Shown piece after piece: positions 9,767 to 18,478 of a stretch of DNA of 64,000 bases. A program made the position numbers and the translations under genes. Each line of letters opens with the position of its first letter. The first letter of the stretch is position 1. The notes under the pieces were generated by a model. The model was not told the DNA's origin, did no database searches, and saw only the letters and a program-made list of their open reading frames with translations. The stretch comes from CAUZIB01 sp963663925 (lineage in GTDB: Bacteria > Acidobacteriota > Vicinamibacteria > Vicinamibacterales > UBA8438), in assembly GCA_965237405.1 (NCBI GenBank), contig OZ250139.1, positions 4,030,001 through 4,094,000 on the forward strand, written 5' to 3'.

Positions 9767-10078
9767 TGATGCGCCCACGCTTGAGGAGATGGGCATCGAC
9801 AAGAAGACCTCATCGCTCGCGCAGCGGTCGGAGGTGTCTCAATATTCCCAGGGTGGGTCAGCATAGACGATGCGATATCGGTAACGTAGACGATGCGATA
9901 TGGGTCACGAATTATCGGCTGTCTCGGGTCCCCGACCGTGTCGCCCTAGGACGTGATACCGCCTACTTTGGGACCCCAGAGGGCGACGAAACGGAATGCT
10001 ACCTGGAGCACGAAAAGGAATGCATCATCGACCCACAGCGGATCGGTCGGGTCACGTATGAGGAAATTACAGCTCCCA
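9767..10078. other. non-coding stretch with a short tandem repeat
   Basis: No recognised gene. A 15-bp unit TAGACGATGCGATAT occurs twice, at 9864-9878 and 9887-9901. Confidence 0.5.
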
Positions 10079-10375
10079 TTACCACGGACGCTTCACCGTG
10101 ATGGCCGCCGCGACCTGAATACGTTCGGTGGCTCGCCCGACACTCCGGTCCACCAAACTATTCGCGGCACCCAGGGCCACGCTTTCGGACTCGGCCGTGA
10201 GCAGGCGTTCGAGCACCTCGACCGCACGTGGCGCGAGGCCACGGAGCCGAAATTCAGCCAACTCGACAGCCGCCGCCGCTTTGGCCAGTGCTTGTGGGGC
10301 CTTGCCGCCGTGCGTCGAACAAACGCCCTGCCCCTTCATCGCCCACCGTTTGCACGGCTGTTTCGTTCGTGAGCT
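10079..10375 (-). pseudogene. phage-type HGGxxPQ zinc-motif protein, lacking a start codon
   Basis: The minus-strand frame reads KQPCKRWAMKGQGVCSTHGGKAPQ followed by a mostly helical segment. A Cys-x(n)-Cys-x2-H motif next to HGG-x-x-PQ is typical of small phage proteins often encoded near terminase genes. The conserved PC lies upstream of the first ATG (10339), and a stop precedes it with no usual start in between, so the N-terminus seems lost or frameshifted. It lies 0.35 kb from a tRNA-Leu 3' fragment, which fits a decayed prophage end. Confidence 0.5.
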
Positions 10376-10716
10376 TCACGCTGTACAGAGCCGAGCGTGC
10401 CGTGATGCGATTTGATTCATGGGTGGGATTGTTTCAAGGGTGCGTTTGACCGGCAACCGAAAATTGGCGGGGATACATGTCGGTCAGGTACAAATATATA
10501 TAGAGATCGCTCGCGGTTTTCGGATCTGAATAAATCGCGCCAGCGAAAAAGCCCGACCGGGGGTCCACTTACCGGGGTCGATTACTCCCCTTCACCGAGG
10601 GCCGATCATCCCCTTTTCAATTCGATTGGCAGTCAGATTGGCAGTCAAACGAGTTAAGCCGTCGTATCAGGGGGAGACGACCCAACCATTCAACCCAATA
10701 AACATAGGGATAAAGA

Positions 10717-10773
10717 TGGTGCCGAGGGCGGGGGTCGAACCCGCACGGTGCTATGCACCACAGGATTTTAAGT
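10717..10773 (-). tRNA. 3' half of tRNA-Leu (UAA), attachment-site-like fragment
   Basis: On the minus strand the sequence from the anticodon loop (CTTAAAA, anticodon TAA) runs through the variable arm (GGTGC..GCACC), a perfect T-arm (GCGGG TTCGACC CCCGC) to acceptor CCTCGGC and an encoded CCA. The 5' half (acceptor, D-arm and 5' side of the anticodon stem) is not present upstream. Such 3' fragments are left by integrases that target tRNA genes. Confidence 0.75.
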
Positions 10774-11027
10774 TCTCGCCCGTCGATCACCAGGATCGAC
10801 GTTATTCCCTTTAGTTCTTCACTTTCAGAGATTTGGCCCGTCCTCGAAAACTACGAGGAGTGCGCTGAAACACGAGGAGTGAGGTCCTGATAGGGACAGT
10901 TTAGGGACAGTCCAGACACACCAAAGGCGACGCCAGAGCAACTTAGCGCGTTCTCTTCGGCTTGCCGGACAGGGCATCCAACTCTCCTACGTCCGGGTGA
11001 ACAGAATCTCACGCGTCTGGGCACCTA
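10774..11027. other. non-coding sequence between tRNA fragment and IS
   Basis: No gene or strong motif seen; a short GGGACAGT repeat occurs near 10890-10912. Confidence 0.4.
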
Positions 11028-12210
11028 CCGCGTAGGGTGCCATTAATCGGCCGAACAGTCACGCGGCCTCGCGATGGTAGAAGTTGAGCAGCCCGCCGAG
11101 CCGCGTCCGCCGAGCCACCCGGGACGCTGGCCGCACAGGCGGTGGCGGGCGGCGCAGCAGCTGGTTCTGAAGACCTTGATGGTTCCGCTCCCAGTGGTAG
11201 TGCTCGACATACTCGTGGACAAGCTGTCGGAGGTGTCCCTCACCCAGCGGCACGACTCGGCTGAGACATTCCTCTTTGATGGAGCGAACGAACCGCTCGG
11301 CATAGGCATTGAGATTGGGACTGCGCGCTGGAAGACGCACGGGGCTGACGCCGCTGCTCCTGAGAATCTCCTCGAAGTCATCGGTGTACAACGGGTCGCG
11401 GTCGTGAAGCAGATACCGTGACGTCCGCAGGAAGCCCTCACCGGGATCGGTCAGATTACGGGCCATCTGCTCCATCCACGCCCCGTCGGGCTGCGGGTGG
11501 ATGCCAACCACATGAACGTAGCGTGTCCTCAGCTCGATCACGAAGAGGACCAGATAGCGTTTCAGTCCCTCCAGCGTGAGGACCTCGACCGTGAACAGAT
11601 CGGTTGCGGCCAGCCCGTCCCAATGCGCCTGGAGGAACGTTTTCCACGGTGTGTGCTGGCCTCGCTCTGGCGCAGGGGCCATGCCGCGGCTGAGGAGAAT
11701 CCGCTTCACTGTGTTCCGGCCAATCTCGTGGCCCAGGTTGGCCAACGCGCCCCGGATGCGGGTGTAGCCCCACCGGGGATTCTCGATGGCCATCCGCACG
11801 ACCAGTTCGCCAATCGCCTGAGGCGTCAGAGGACGACCGCGACGGCGACGGGCGCTGCCGTCGTATTTCTGCGCGATGAGTCGTCGATACCAGCGCAGGA
11901 TCGTGTCGGGGGTGACGATACCAGCCACTCGGCTCAAGACCCGTCGCCCGAGCTTCTGCCCGCGGATGGCGAGCCGACGCCGCTGAGCGTCGGTCAGGCG
12001 GAGCGGACGGCCGCCCAGTTGTTCGCGAAGGACTCGATTCTCCTCACGGAGATAGTCGATTAGATCCTCTTGGCGGCGGTTCAGCCAACCGGCGGCAGTA
12101 AAGATGAGGAAGTGCAGTGCATGAGGCATCCCGCCAGGCTACTCGGCATCGGCTGCAACCTGTTCTCAGCTATCGGATTACGGTTGGCTGATTTACGGCA
12201 CCCTACGCGG
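11028..12210 (-). mobile_element. complete integrase-core IS (type A), about 1183 bp
   Basis: Terminal inverted repeats CCGCGTAGGGTGCC (start 11028) and GGCACCCTACGCGG (end 12210) bound one intact transposase on the minus strand. It lies inside the C-terminal part of a related type-B element, whose remnant continues at 12211. Confidence 0.8.
11059..12129 (-). CDS. integrase-core (rve) DDE transposase
   Basis: A 356-residue transposase of the IS3/IS481-related integrase-core group. The N-terminus has an LREENRVLREQL coiled segment and a helix-turn-helix region, a central block WGYTRIRGALANLGHEIGRNTVKRIL, and the catalytic core with DLFTVEVLT (first Asp), LLHDRDPLYTDDF (second Asp) and ERFVRSIKEECL (Glu). 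The frame is unbroken, unlike the related type-B copies nearby, so this element may still move. About 65-70% of residues match type B by eye. Confidence 0.88.
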   Translation of the reverse strand: MPHALHFLIFTAAGWLNRRQEDLIDYLREENRVLREQLGGRPLRLTDAQRRRLAIRGQKLGRRVLSRVAGIVTPDTILRWYRRLIAQKYDGSARRRRGRPLTPQAIGELVVRMAIENPRWGYTRIRGALANLGHEIGRNTVKRILLSRGMAPAPERGQHTPWKTFLQAHWDGLAATDLFTVEVLTLEGLKRYLVLFVIELRTRYVHVVGIHPQPDGAWMEQMARNLTDPGEGFLRTSRYLLHDRDPLYTDDFEEILRSSGVSPVRLPARSPNLNAYAERFVRSIKEECLSRVVPLGEGHLRQLVHEYVEHYHWERNHQGLQNQLLRRPPPPVRPASRVARRTRLGGLLNFYHREAA

Positions 12211-12408
12211 TGGTAGAAATTGAGCCATCCGCCCAGACGCTCCCGCCGCTGCACGTCGGCGGCCAGGCTCACCGGCGGTGGCGGTCGTTGCAGGAGCTGG
12301 TTGTCGAGTCCCTGGTGGTTTCGCTCGCGCTGGTCGTGGTCGACGTACTCGCCCACGAGGAGACGCAGGGGCCCTTCGCCGAGGGGGACGACGCGACTGA
12401 GACATTCC
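12211..12408 (-). pseudogene. type-B integrase-core IS transposase, C-terminal remnant
   Basis: Minus-strand frame GEYVDHDQRERNHQGLDNQLL..RLGGWLNFYHR is the C-terminus of the type-B transposase found at 12409-13574, 44.4 kb and 52463-53628. It is cut by the type-A IS on one side and by a further type-B copy on the other. Confidence 0.8.
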
Positions 12409-13574
12409 CGTAAGGTGCGTTTAATGGGCCGAGGTCCGGTCAGTGCTGGTCGAGTCTTCCAAGTAATCTCAGGCCATGCCGCCTGCGCTCCAGTTCCTCG
12501 TTCTCACGTTCGCTGGCTGGGTGAACCGCCACCAAGACGATCTGATCGCGTATCTCCGGGAGGAGCATCGGGTCCTCCGGGAGCACCTGGGCCCTCGGCC
12601 GCTTCGCCGGACCGATTCCCAACGCCGTCGACGCACCGTGCGCGGCCAGCAACTCGGACGGCGCGTCTGGATGCAGGTCGCCGGCATCGTCACGCCTGAC
12701 TCGATTCTCCGCTGGTACCGGAGAGTGATCGCCCAGACATACGACGGCAGCGCCTGCCGCGGTCGAGGCCGGCCGAATGACGCGCCGTGACGTGGCCGCG
12801 CGCGTGGTCCGGATGGCGGTCGAGAATCCCCAATGGGGGTACACACGGATCCGCGGGGCGCTCTCGAACCTCGGCCACGAGATCGCTCGGACCCAGGTGA
12901 AGCGGATCCTGCACGACCACGGGATCGACCCGGCTCCCGAGCGGAGCCGTCGCATGCTCTGGAAGACGGTCCTGCAGGCGCCCTGGGAGGGCCGCACGGC
13001 CTGCGATCTGTTCACCGTCGAGGGGCTCACGCTGGCCGGGCTCCAGCGGTACCTGGTCTGCTTTGTGATCGCGCTGCAGTCCCGCCGCGTGACCATCGCC
13101 GGGATCCATCCGCAGCCGTACGGCACGTGGATGGAGCAGATGGCCCGCAATGTGACGGACCCGGTCGAGGGCTGCTTGCGCCGCGCCCGCTATCTGATGC
13201 ACGACCGCGACCCGCTCGACACGCGGGGTTTTGGCGAGATCCTGGAGGGCGGGGGTGTCCAGCCGATCCGTCTCCCGCCGAAGAGTCCCAATCTCAACGC
13301 GTATGCCGAGCGGTTCGTCCGCTCTATTAAGAGGAGTGTCTCAGTCGCGTCGTCCCCCTCGGCGAAGGGCACCTGCGTCTCCTCGTGGGCGAGTACGTCG
13401 ACCACGACCATCGCGAGCGAAACCACCAGGGACTCGACAACCAGCTCCTGCAACGACCGCCACCGCCGGTGAGCCTGGCCGCCGACGTGCAGCGGCGGGA
13501 GCGTCTGGGCGGATTGCTTAATTTCTATCACCGGGAGGCCGCATGAGCGGTCGGCCGATTAAACGCACCTTACG
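12409..13574 (+). mobile_element. integrase-core IS (type B), copy 1, 1166 bp, inactivated
   Basis: Inverted repeats CGTAAGGTGCGTTTAATGGG at 12409 and the matching ATTAAACGCACCTTACG ending at 13574 (one mismatch over 23 bp). Its length equals that of the copy at 52463-53628. No clear target duplication is seen. Confidence 0.85.
12476..13546 (+). pseudogene. type-B integrase-core transposase with two frameshifts
   Basis: The N-terminal part (MPPALQFLVL..) runs to about 12780, where an extra A (GGCCGAATGACG against GGCCGATGACG in the 52.8 kb copy) shifts the frame. The core continues from ATG 12777 to about 13330, where a base is missing (ATTAAGAGG against ATTCAAGAGG). The C-terminus ends in FYHREAA. 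Apart from these changes the catalytic blocks are present. Confidence 0.85.
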
Positions 13575-14055
13575 CGGACCAGCCCTCTGGTCGGCGCGCG
13601 AGCCGACGCGTCGGCCCGCTACCAGCCGAGCGTGGCCTGCAGGCGCATCGCAGTGGACGCGTCGCCACGCAGGGCGCGTTCCCGCCGCTGCACGTCGACG
13701 CCCAGCACGACGTCCAGCGCCTCCCCGCCCAGCCAGCCGAGGCTGTAGCCCAGCCGGTAGTCCCGCCCGCTCTCGGAGGTCCCGACGCCGATCCGCGGCG
13801 TCCCGACCAAACTCTAAACCTCGGTGCTACTCAAATCGGGGGGGACGTCGGCCGCGTCGAGACGTGACGAGGTGATTGGCGATACCTTTCTGCAATGGTG
13901 ACCGGATGCAATCCTGTATGAGAGCGTGCCTCTTCACGCCTCAGACGATCCGCAAGCCGGCAATCATCGAGCGGGCGTTGCAACCGATAGCACAGATGGA
14001 ACAGCAGAAGCACAACTCGATGCCTTCGAACAACTCATCGGCCAGCGCTGACTTT
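13575..14055. other. gap with a beta-barrel C-terminal remnant
   Basis: On the minus strand, 13619-13810 reads DYRLGYSLGWLGGEALDVVLGVDVQRRERAL..MRLQATLGW, an ending with terminal aromatic residue typical of autotransporter-like outer-membrane barrels. It has no N-terminal part and is probably debris. The remaining bases to 14055 show no convincing gene. Confidence 0.45.
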
Positions 14056-14880
14056 CTAACCCATCTTGAGGAACTTGCCGAAGATGTCGTTGACGATCCT
14101 CACTCCCGTCGGGTTGTGACCAGCGAAAACTAGGCAGTACAGCGGAGCGTTCTTGCTATTCGTCATCAGCACCGGCATGGTGCAGTGTGGAAAGATCTCC
14201 TTGAGACGATTCTGGAATCGCTCTCCCAGCTCCTTGCCCGACTGCTTTATTCTAACGGTCTTTGGTCCAAACAGCGTCTGCTCTTCCTCGTAAAGCTCTA
14301 CTTCCCATTCCGTGCCCCAGAAGCGATCCATCCGCTCACGCACCGCTGGCGCGATGTCCTCCTTCCGGCGCAGCCGCACGTTCCGGTTGATGGCCATGAC
14401 TGAGAAATTGAGGAACACCTCGATAGTTTCAACACGGGCAACTTCTTCAAGGGTGCTCCACTCCAGCTCCATTCCAAAAGGATCAAGGAAGGCGAGTGCC
14501 CGCTTAAAACTGTTCATCGGAAGGTCAGGCGCAATCTTTCTCCGCAGCACGTCGTTGCAGTCACCAGGGTAGATTTTGACCTGTTGACTCGGAAACTCCT
14601 TCCGCAGCCCTTCCAGCTTCTTGATTCTCCAATTCGAACTCTCGATGAAGTGGTACTTCGTGAATGGATTAGGAAGCTCCAGGGCCACGCGCGGGGAGCC
14701 GTCGATGTACTGCTGCTCATCCCGAGTTATCGGCTTTCCAGTTCCGGCGAAGCCATCAACGTACTCGTAGCCCTTGCACCAGCTTTGGTTCCTGAGAACT
14801 GTCACATAGGCTTCGAGGTACTTTCGGAGGAGGCTGAGCTTGTCTACAGACCAACCGCCGATCGTGTCATCCTTGTCCAT
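14056..14880 (-). CDS. tcmP: three-Cys-motif partner protein TcmP
   Basis: A 274-residue protein matching the TcmP family, the standard partner of Gp37/68-like three-Cys proteins. The N-terminal block GGWSVDKLSLLRKYLEAYV leads to YVDGFAGTG (about residues 40-48), which looks like a methyltransferase glycine motif, and LAFLDPFGMELEW (about 130-142), which resembles a DPPY-like motif IV. A SAM-dependent methyltransferase-like fold is therefore suggested, but the activity is not established. Its ATG overlaps the stop of the upstream DUF5131 gene by one base (TAATG), so translation is probably coupled. Base composition is lower in GC than the surroundings, which fits horizontal transfer. Confidence 0.85.
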   Translation of the reverse strand: MDKDDTIGGWSVDKLSLLRKYLEAYVTVLRNQSWCKGYEYVDGFAGTGKPITRDEQQYIDGSPRVALELPNPFTKYHFIESSNWRIKKLEGLRKEFPSQQVKIYPGDCNDVLRRKIAPDLPMNSFKRALAFLDPFGMELEWSTLEEVARVETIEVFLNFSVMAINRNVRLRRKEDIAPAVRERMDRFWGTEWEVELYEEEQTLFGPKTVRIKQSGKELGERFQNRLKEIFPHCTMPVLMTNSKNAPLYCLVFAGHNPTGVRIVNDIFGKFLKMG

Positions 14881-15647
14881 TACCTTCCAACTCCGCCAAG
14901 AAACACGGAGGGCTTTCTGCTATCGGGAGGAGTCTCGGGTGGGGCCGGCATTTCATCCCAGGTCCGCCCGCCTAGGACCCGGCCATTTCGCTTCTTCCGC
15001 ACGCCGCCCCACTGTTTGAAAAAGAACGGTACTACGTCTGCACGGCATTGCTTCCGAATCTCCCTCACCCACATGGCATCAATAGGTCGAGCCCCGGGGC
15101 CGCTCTCTCCACCTACGATGACCCAGTGGATGCCGGATAGGTCGATGGTGCCCAGCGGACCCAAGAGAGGCTCTAAGGACAGGAACTTCACGGCAGCCGA
15201 AACCTGGCGAAGATGATCTGCTCGCCACAGGTACTTGGCTGTCTCAATCGACACGCCCATCCACACGTTGGGAGGCCAATTCAGATCGGGAGCGAGATCT
15301 GCCAGCCTCTTCGAGCGCTTTGTCAAGATCTGAAATGTGTGCCAGGACGCCTTCTCCATTGTTTCGAACACCCTCTGAATAAACTGGAGAGGCACCTTTT
15401 CGTGAAAGAGGTCGCTCATGCTGTTCACGAAGATCATGCGAGGCCTCTTCCACATGAGGGGCATGTCCACGCGACCTGGCCACAGCCGCAGGTCAAATCC
15501 CTGCTCGTAGGGATGGCCCGGAGTCCCGCGCCAGCGTTCGGCGAAGGTTTCGGCGTAGCAGTGCTTGCAGCCGGGACTGACCTTCGTGCAGCCCGTCACC
15601 GGGTTCCACGTTGAGTCGGTCCATTCGATTGCGGACTTTTCGCTCAC
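14880..15647 (-). CDS. DUF5131 (phage Gp37/Gp68-like) three-Cys-motif protein
   Basis: A 255-residue protein that begins with SAIEWTDSTWNPVTGCTKVS, the hallmark of the Gp37/Gp68 family found in phages and mobile elements. Cysteines at 20, 27 and 30 form CX6CX2CY, similar to but not the same as a radical-SAM cluster site. A conserved VNSMSDLFHE block and LTKRSKRL occur centrally, then VGGESGPGARP. A metal-cluster enzyme acting on nucleic acid is a reasonable guess; nothing in the sequence gives the substrate. It is the first gene of a two-gene unit with TcmP, flanked by IS debris on both sides, so it was probably brought in as a cassette. Confidence 0.88.
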   Translation of the reverse strand: MSEKSAIEWTDSTWNPVTGCTKVSPGCKHCYAETFAERWRGTPGHPYEQGFDLRLWPGRVDMPLMWKRPRMIFVNSMSDLFHEKVPLQFIQRVFETMEKASWHTFQILTKRSKRLADLAPDLNWPPNVWMGVSIETAKYLWRADHLRQVSAAVKFLSLEPLLGPLGTIDLSGIHWVIVGGESGPGARPIDAMWVREIRKQCRADVVPFFFKQWGGVRKKRNGRVLGGRTWDEMPAPPETPPDSRKPSVFLGGVGR

Positions 15648-15862
15648 CTAGCACGCCTCCTCTGTCGAGTCCCTTTCCGCCGACGCTGTTCTCCAGTAAT
15701 TGTACGTCGTCAAACCAATCCGAACCACTGAGGCTGTGTCACAAGAGACACTTCCCGCCGTTGTGCCGCGTGGTGCGGCGTCCTCAGATTCTCTCTCCGT
15801 CGTGCGGTTAGCGTCCGCTGCTTGATTCGCTCCCGGCGTGCCCGGATCGCTGACCGTCGCCC
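15648..15862. other. upstream region of the DUF5131/TcmP pair
   Basis: No gene is seen. It should contain the promoter for the minus-strand pair, but no clear -10/-35 pair could be assigned. Confidence 0.4.
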
Positions 15863-16300
15863 GTGGTAGACGTCAGCTGGCGCGACGTGCCCGAGCGGAG
15901 TCAGTTCCCCTCACAGGACGCCTACACGCACACGGCCCTGCACGAACTCGGACACGCGACCGAGCACCCGAGCCGGTTGAATCGGTCGACGCTGGTCAAC
16001 CATGGCGGCTTCGGCTCGGAGACCTGCGCGCGGGAAGAGCTGCGGGCGGAAATCGCCGCCATGATGACCGGCGAGCAACTGGGCATCGGGCACGAGCCCA
16101 GGCACGGCACCGCCTACGTGAGCTCGTGGATCAAGGCGCTGGAGAACGGCCCGAAGGAGATCCTGGCGGCGGCCGTCGATGCACAGCGCATCTCAGACTG
16201 GCTACTGGCGCGTGATCACGAGCGGAGCCTGGCAGAGGAGAAGGTGGCGCACGAGCGACCGGACGGTGGCGACGGCCAGGTGCGGGCCACGGCGCGGTGA
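15863..16300 (+). pseudogene. ArdC/DUF1738 antirestriction zincin, C-terminal fragment
   Basis: The frame starts abruptly and reads TALHELGHATEHPSRLNR (HExxH zinc site), then REELRAEIAAMMTGEQLGIGHEP and YVSSWIKALENGPKEI, the conserved C-terminal part of ArdC-type zincin metallopeptidases of plasmids and integrative elements. The single-stranded-DNA-binding N-terminal domain is missing. ArdC proteins protect incoming DNA from restriction, so this marks a former conjugative element. Confidence 0.75.
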
Positions 16301-16482
16301 GGTGGCCCCGGTTTGTCGGACAGGTTGGCGGCTAATTTAAGGTGTATTTCGGTTGTTGATCATGCCGCCTGGTTCCTTGGACCTGGGTTGCCGTGCCGGT
16401 GCGCTGCTGCCTGTGGGGATGTGGGCACGGCGCGGAGCGACGGGTTCATCATATCCACAAGTCGGGCGCCGCGGTAGGGTAC
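16301..16482. other. non-coding, with one copy of a 43-bp repeat
   Basis: Positions 16336-16378 match 19881-19923 at about 39 of 43 bases in the same orientation. No gene is seen. Confidence 0.5.
16336..16378 (+). repeat. 43-bp direct repeat, copy 1
   Basis: Starts TTTAAGGTGTATTTCGG and ends GGTTCCTT; the second copy is at 19881. It may be the terminus of an unrecognised mobile element, since the ACACCTTAAA edge resembles the ends of the integrase-core IS here. Confidence 0.6.
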
Positions 16483-16625
16483 TGACGCCCCTATCTGTCA
16501 AGAGATGCGTTTAGGCGGCCTGCGTGACCTGTTGGCGCGTGCGGAAATCGGTCATGACACGTTGGTAGATCTCGCGGGCGAGGAAGCGCTTCAGGCACCG
16601 GATGATCTCGCGTCGGGTCTTGCCG
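16483..16625 (-). pseudogene. IS110-type transposase 3' end remnant
   Basis: On the minus strand, TRREIIRCLKRFLAREIYQRVMTDFRTRQ..TQAA and the following CTTGACAGATAGGGGCGTCAG match the C-terminus and right end of the full IS110 at 45114-46199. Only the last 40 or so residues remain. Confidence 0.8.
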
Positions 16626-16713
16626 GCGTTGGTGCAGGATTGCCCGGACTCGGCGCGGGTCGTGGTCGCCGATCAGCTGGCCAGGTCGACGCTCCTGGCC
16701 GACAATCTCAGGG

Positions 16714-16830
16714 TGAAGTCGAAGGTTCATCCGAAGTACAAGACCAAATATCACGGTGGGAATTGGCCGGAATATGAGCAGGCGCTCGTCCGGCGGGGGG
16801 ATGTGACCAGACACACTCCCCCGCGGTCGG
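16714..16830 (+). pseudogene. IS5-type transposase N-terminal remnant
   Basis: VKSKVHPKYKTKYHGGNWPEYEQALVRRGDVT matches the start of the IS5-type transposases here, then diverges into SVAPVVICPW, which is not recognised. Confidence 0.75.
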
Positions 16831-17056
16831 TGGCCCCGGTGGTAATCTGTCCGTGGCTCACGGAGTGGCAGGCGGAAAAGACCGCGATCGCCCTGCGCTT
16901 ATTCGTCCACCACGGCGTGCCGCGCTGAATTGCTGATGACATCGAATCGGATCCATGATCGTGTGAGTTGCGGCGATCGTCACCGTCATCGTGACGCTAT
17001 TCCGTCTACCGGGCGACAAGGAGGTTGTCTTGCTTGAGCGCGAAACCCTCATCGGA

Positions 17057-17405
17057 AGTGCACGTTCTTTGACGATGGCCTTGCTGCTGGCCGCTGTCGC
17101 CCCCGCGATCGCCGCTGGGCAGGACGCTGCGCTGTCCGGCACGGTCACCGACACGACCGGCCTCGTGCTGCCCGGGGTCACCGTAGAGGCGCGGAGCGCG
17201 GCCGGCGAGCCGGTCCGCACCGCCGTCACCGACGGCGCTGGCGTGTTCACGATCGCCCCGCTGCCGCCCGGCGCCTACGACATGACCTTCAACCTGACCG
17301 GGTTCAGTCCAGCCGTGCGCGATGCCGTCGAGGTGGGCGTGGGGGCCACGGTCACTCTCGACGTCGAGTTGGCGGTGCAGCTCGAAGAGCGGGTCGTCGT
17401 CGTGG
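17057..17405 (+). pseudogene. TonB-dependent receptor, N-terminal fragment cut by IS5
   Basis: A signal segment (TMALLLAAVAPAIAAGQ) is followed by a carboxypeptidase-regulatory-like domain (LSGTVTDTTGLVLPGVTVEAR..GAYDMTFNLTGFSPAVRD) and the start of the link to the plug (VQLEERVVVVG). The frame is interrupted exactly where the IS5 copy begins at 17406. The plug and barrel are not present on the other side, so the receptor is lost. Oar-like receptors of this type are plentiful in Acidobacteriota and import large substrates across the outer membrane. Confidence 0.75.
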
Positions 17406-18478
17406 GGCGTTGGTGCGCGGAAACAAGTGTTCGTCGCGGCCCTGGTCATCGTGACGGCCGAAGGGGCATGATCTCGACGTGAAGTCGAGCGTGCATCCCA
17501 GGTACAAAACGAAATACCGCGTCGGAAACTGGCCGGCGTACGACCGAGCACTGGTCCAGCGAGGCGACGTCACCCGGTGGTTGACGCCGGAAGCGATCGC
17601 CACGTGGGAGGCCGTGGGCGTCGGCAAGCGCGGAGGGCAGCTGCAGTACTCCGAGGTTGCCATCGAAACCGCGCTGACGCTCCGCCTGATCTTTCACCTG
17701 CCCCTTCGTCAGACGGAGGGCTTTCTGAGGTCGATCTTCGGGATGCTGTGCCTCGACCTGTCCGCGCCCGATCACACGACTCTCTCACGGCGTGGTCAGC
17801 ACCTCGACCTTGCACTTCGCCGCCTCCCCGCGGGCGCAGGCATACATCTCATCGTCGACAGTACCGGGCTCTCGACTGTGGGTGAAGGTGAATGGGCGGC
17901 CGTGAAACATGGCGGACGCGGGAGACGCGGCTGGAAGAAGCTTCATCTGGGCGTCGACGGATCGGGCGTGATCGTCGCTCACGCCCTGACCGGCGGGCAT
18001 GTTGACGACGCGACGATAGCCCTCGATCTGATCGACCAGGTCGAAGGCAACGTCTCCTGCCTCACGGCGGACGCGGCCTACGACACGCGTGGCATCTACG
18101 AGGCTGCGGGTGCGCGTGGCGCGACAGTCGTCATTCCACCGACCAGGACAGCCACCGTGTCTGGACGGCGACCACGATCGCCCGCGCGCGACCGCACGAT
18201 CCGACAGGTGCAGCAGGCTGGACGGCGACAGTGGAAGAAGGACTCGGGCTACCATCAGCAGGCCCGTATGGAGAACGCCTTCTTCCGGTACAAGGTGATC
18301 ATCGGGGAGAGCCTTCGAGCGCGCAGTCGGGCGGGGCAAGAGACGGAGGCCATCCTCGCATGTAACATCCTCAATCAGATGACTCAGCTTGGTAGGCCGG
18401 CGTCGTACGCTATCGGTCGTTAACGGGTCTGTGGGTCGGGGGCGTTGCGGGTCAGTTTTCGAACCGCGCAACAACGCC
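17406..18478 (+). mobile_element. IS5-type element, copy 1, 1073 bp, intact
   Basis: Ends are GGCGTTGGTGCGCGG (17406) and CCGCGCAACAACGCC (to 18478), imperfect inverted repeats. Length equals the copies at 43021-44093 and 57562-58634, and the sequences are nearly identical. Confidence 0.9.
17479..18423 (+). CDS. IS5-family DDE transposase (copy 1)
   Basis: 314 residues with an N-terminal VHPRYKTKYRVGNWPAYDRALVQRG block that is also found as fragments elsewhere here, a core with LIVDSTGLS (first Asp), LTADAAYDT (second Asp) and, near the C-terminus, QQARMENAFFRYK (Glu). This is the IS5/IS903-like arrangement. It is intact and differs from the other two copies at only a few positions, so recent transposition is likely. 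Confidence 0.92.
   Translation: MKSSVHPRYKTKYRVGNWPAYDRALVQRGDVTRWLTPEAIATWEAVGVGKRGGQLQYSEVAIETALTLRLIFHLPLRQTEGFLRSIFGMLCLDLSAPDHTTLSRRGQHLDLALRRLPAGAGIHLIVDSTGLSTVGEGEWAAVKHGGRGRRGWKKLHLGVDGSGVIVAHALTGGHVDDATIALDLIDQVEGNVSCLTADAAYDTRGIYEAAGARGATVVIPPTRTATVSGRRPRSPARDRTIRQVQQAGRRQWKKDSGYHQQARMENAFFRYKVIIGESLRARSRAGQETEAILACNILNQMTQLGRPASYAIGR

Noticed and set aside
10626..10814. Short plus-strand reading frame with MVPRAGVEPAR
   Set aside because: It is the antisense reading of the tRNA-Leu fragment, a well-known false gene.
13876..14133. Plus-strand small gene overlapping the 3' end of tcmP
   Set aside because: It overlaps the real gene on the other strand and has no ribosome-binding site or known domain.
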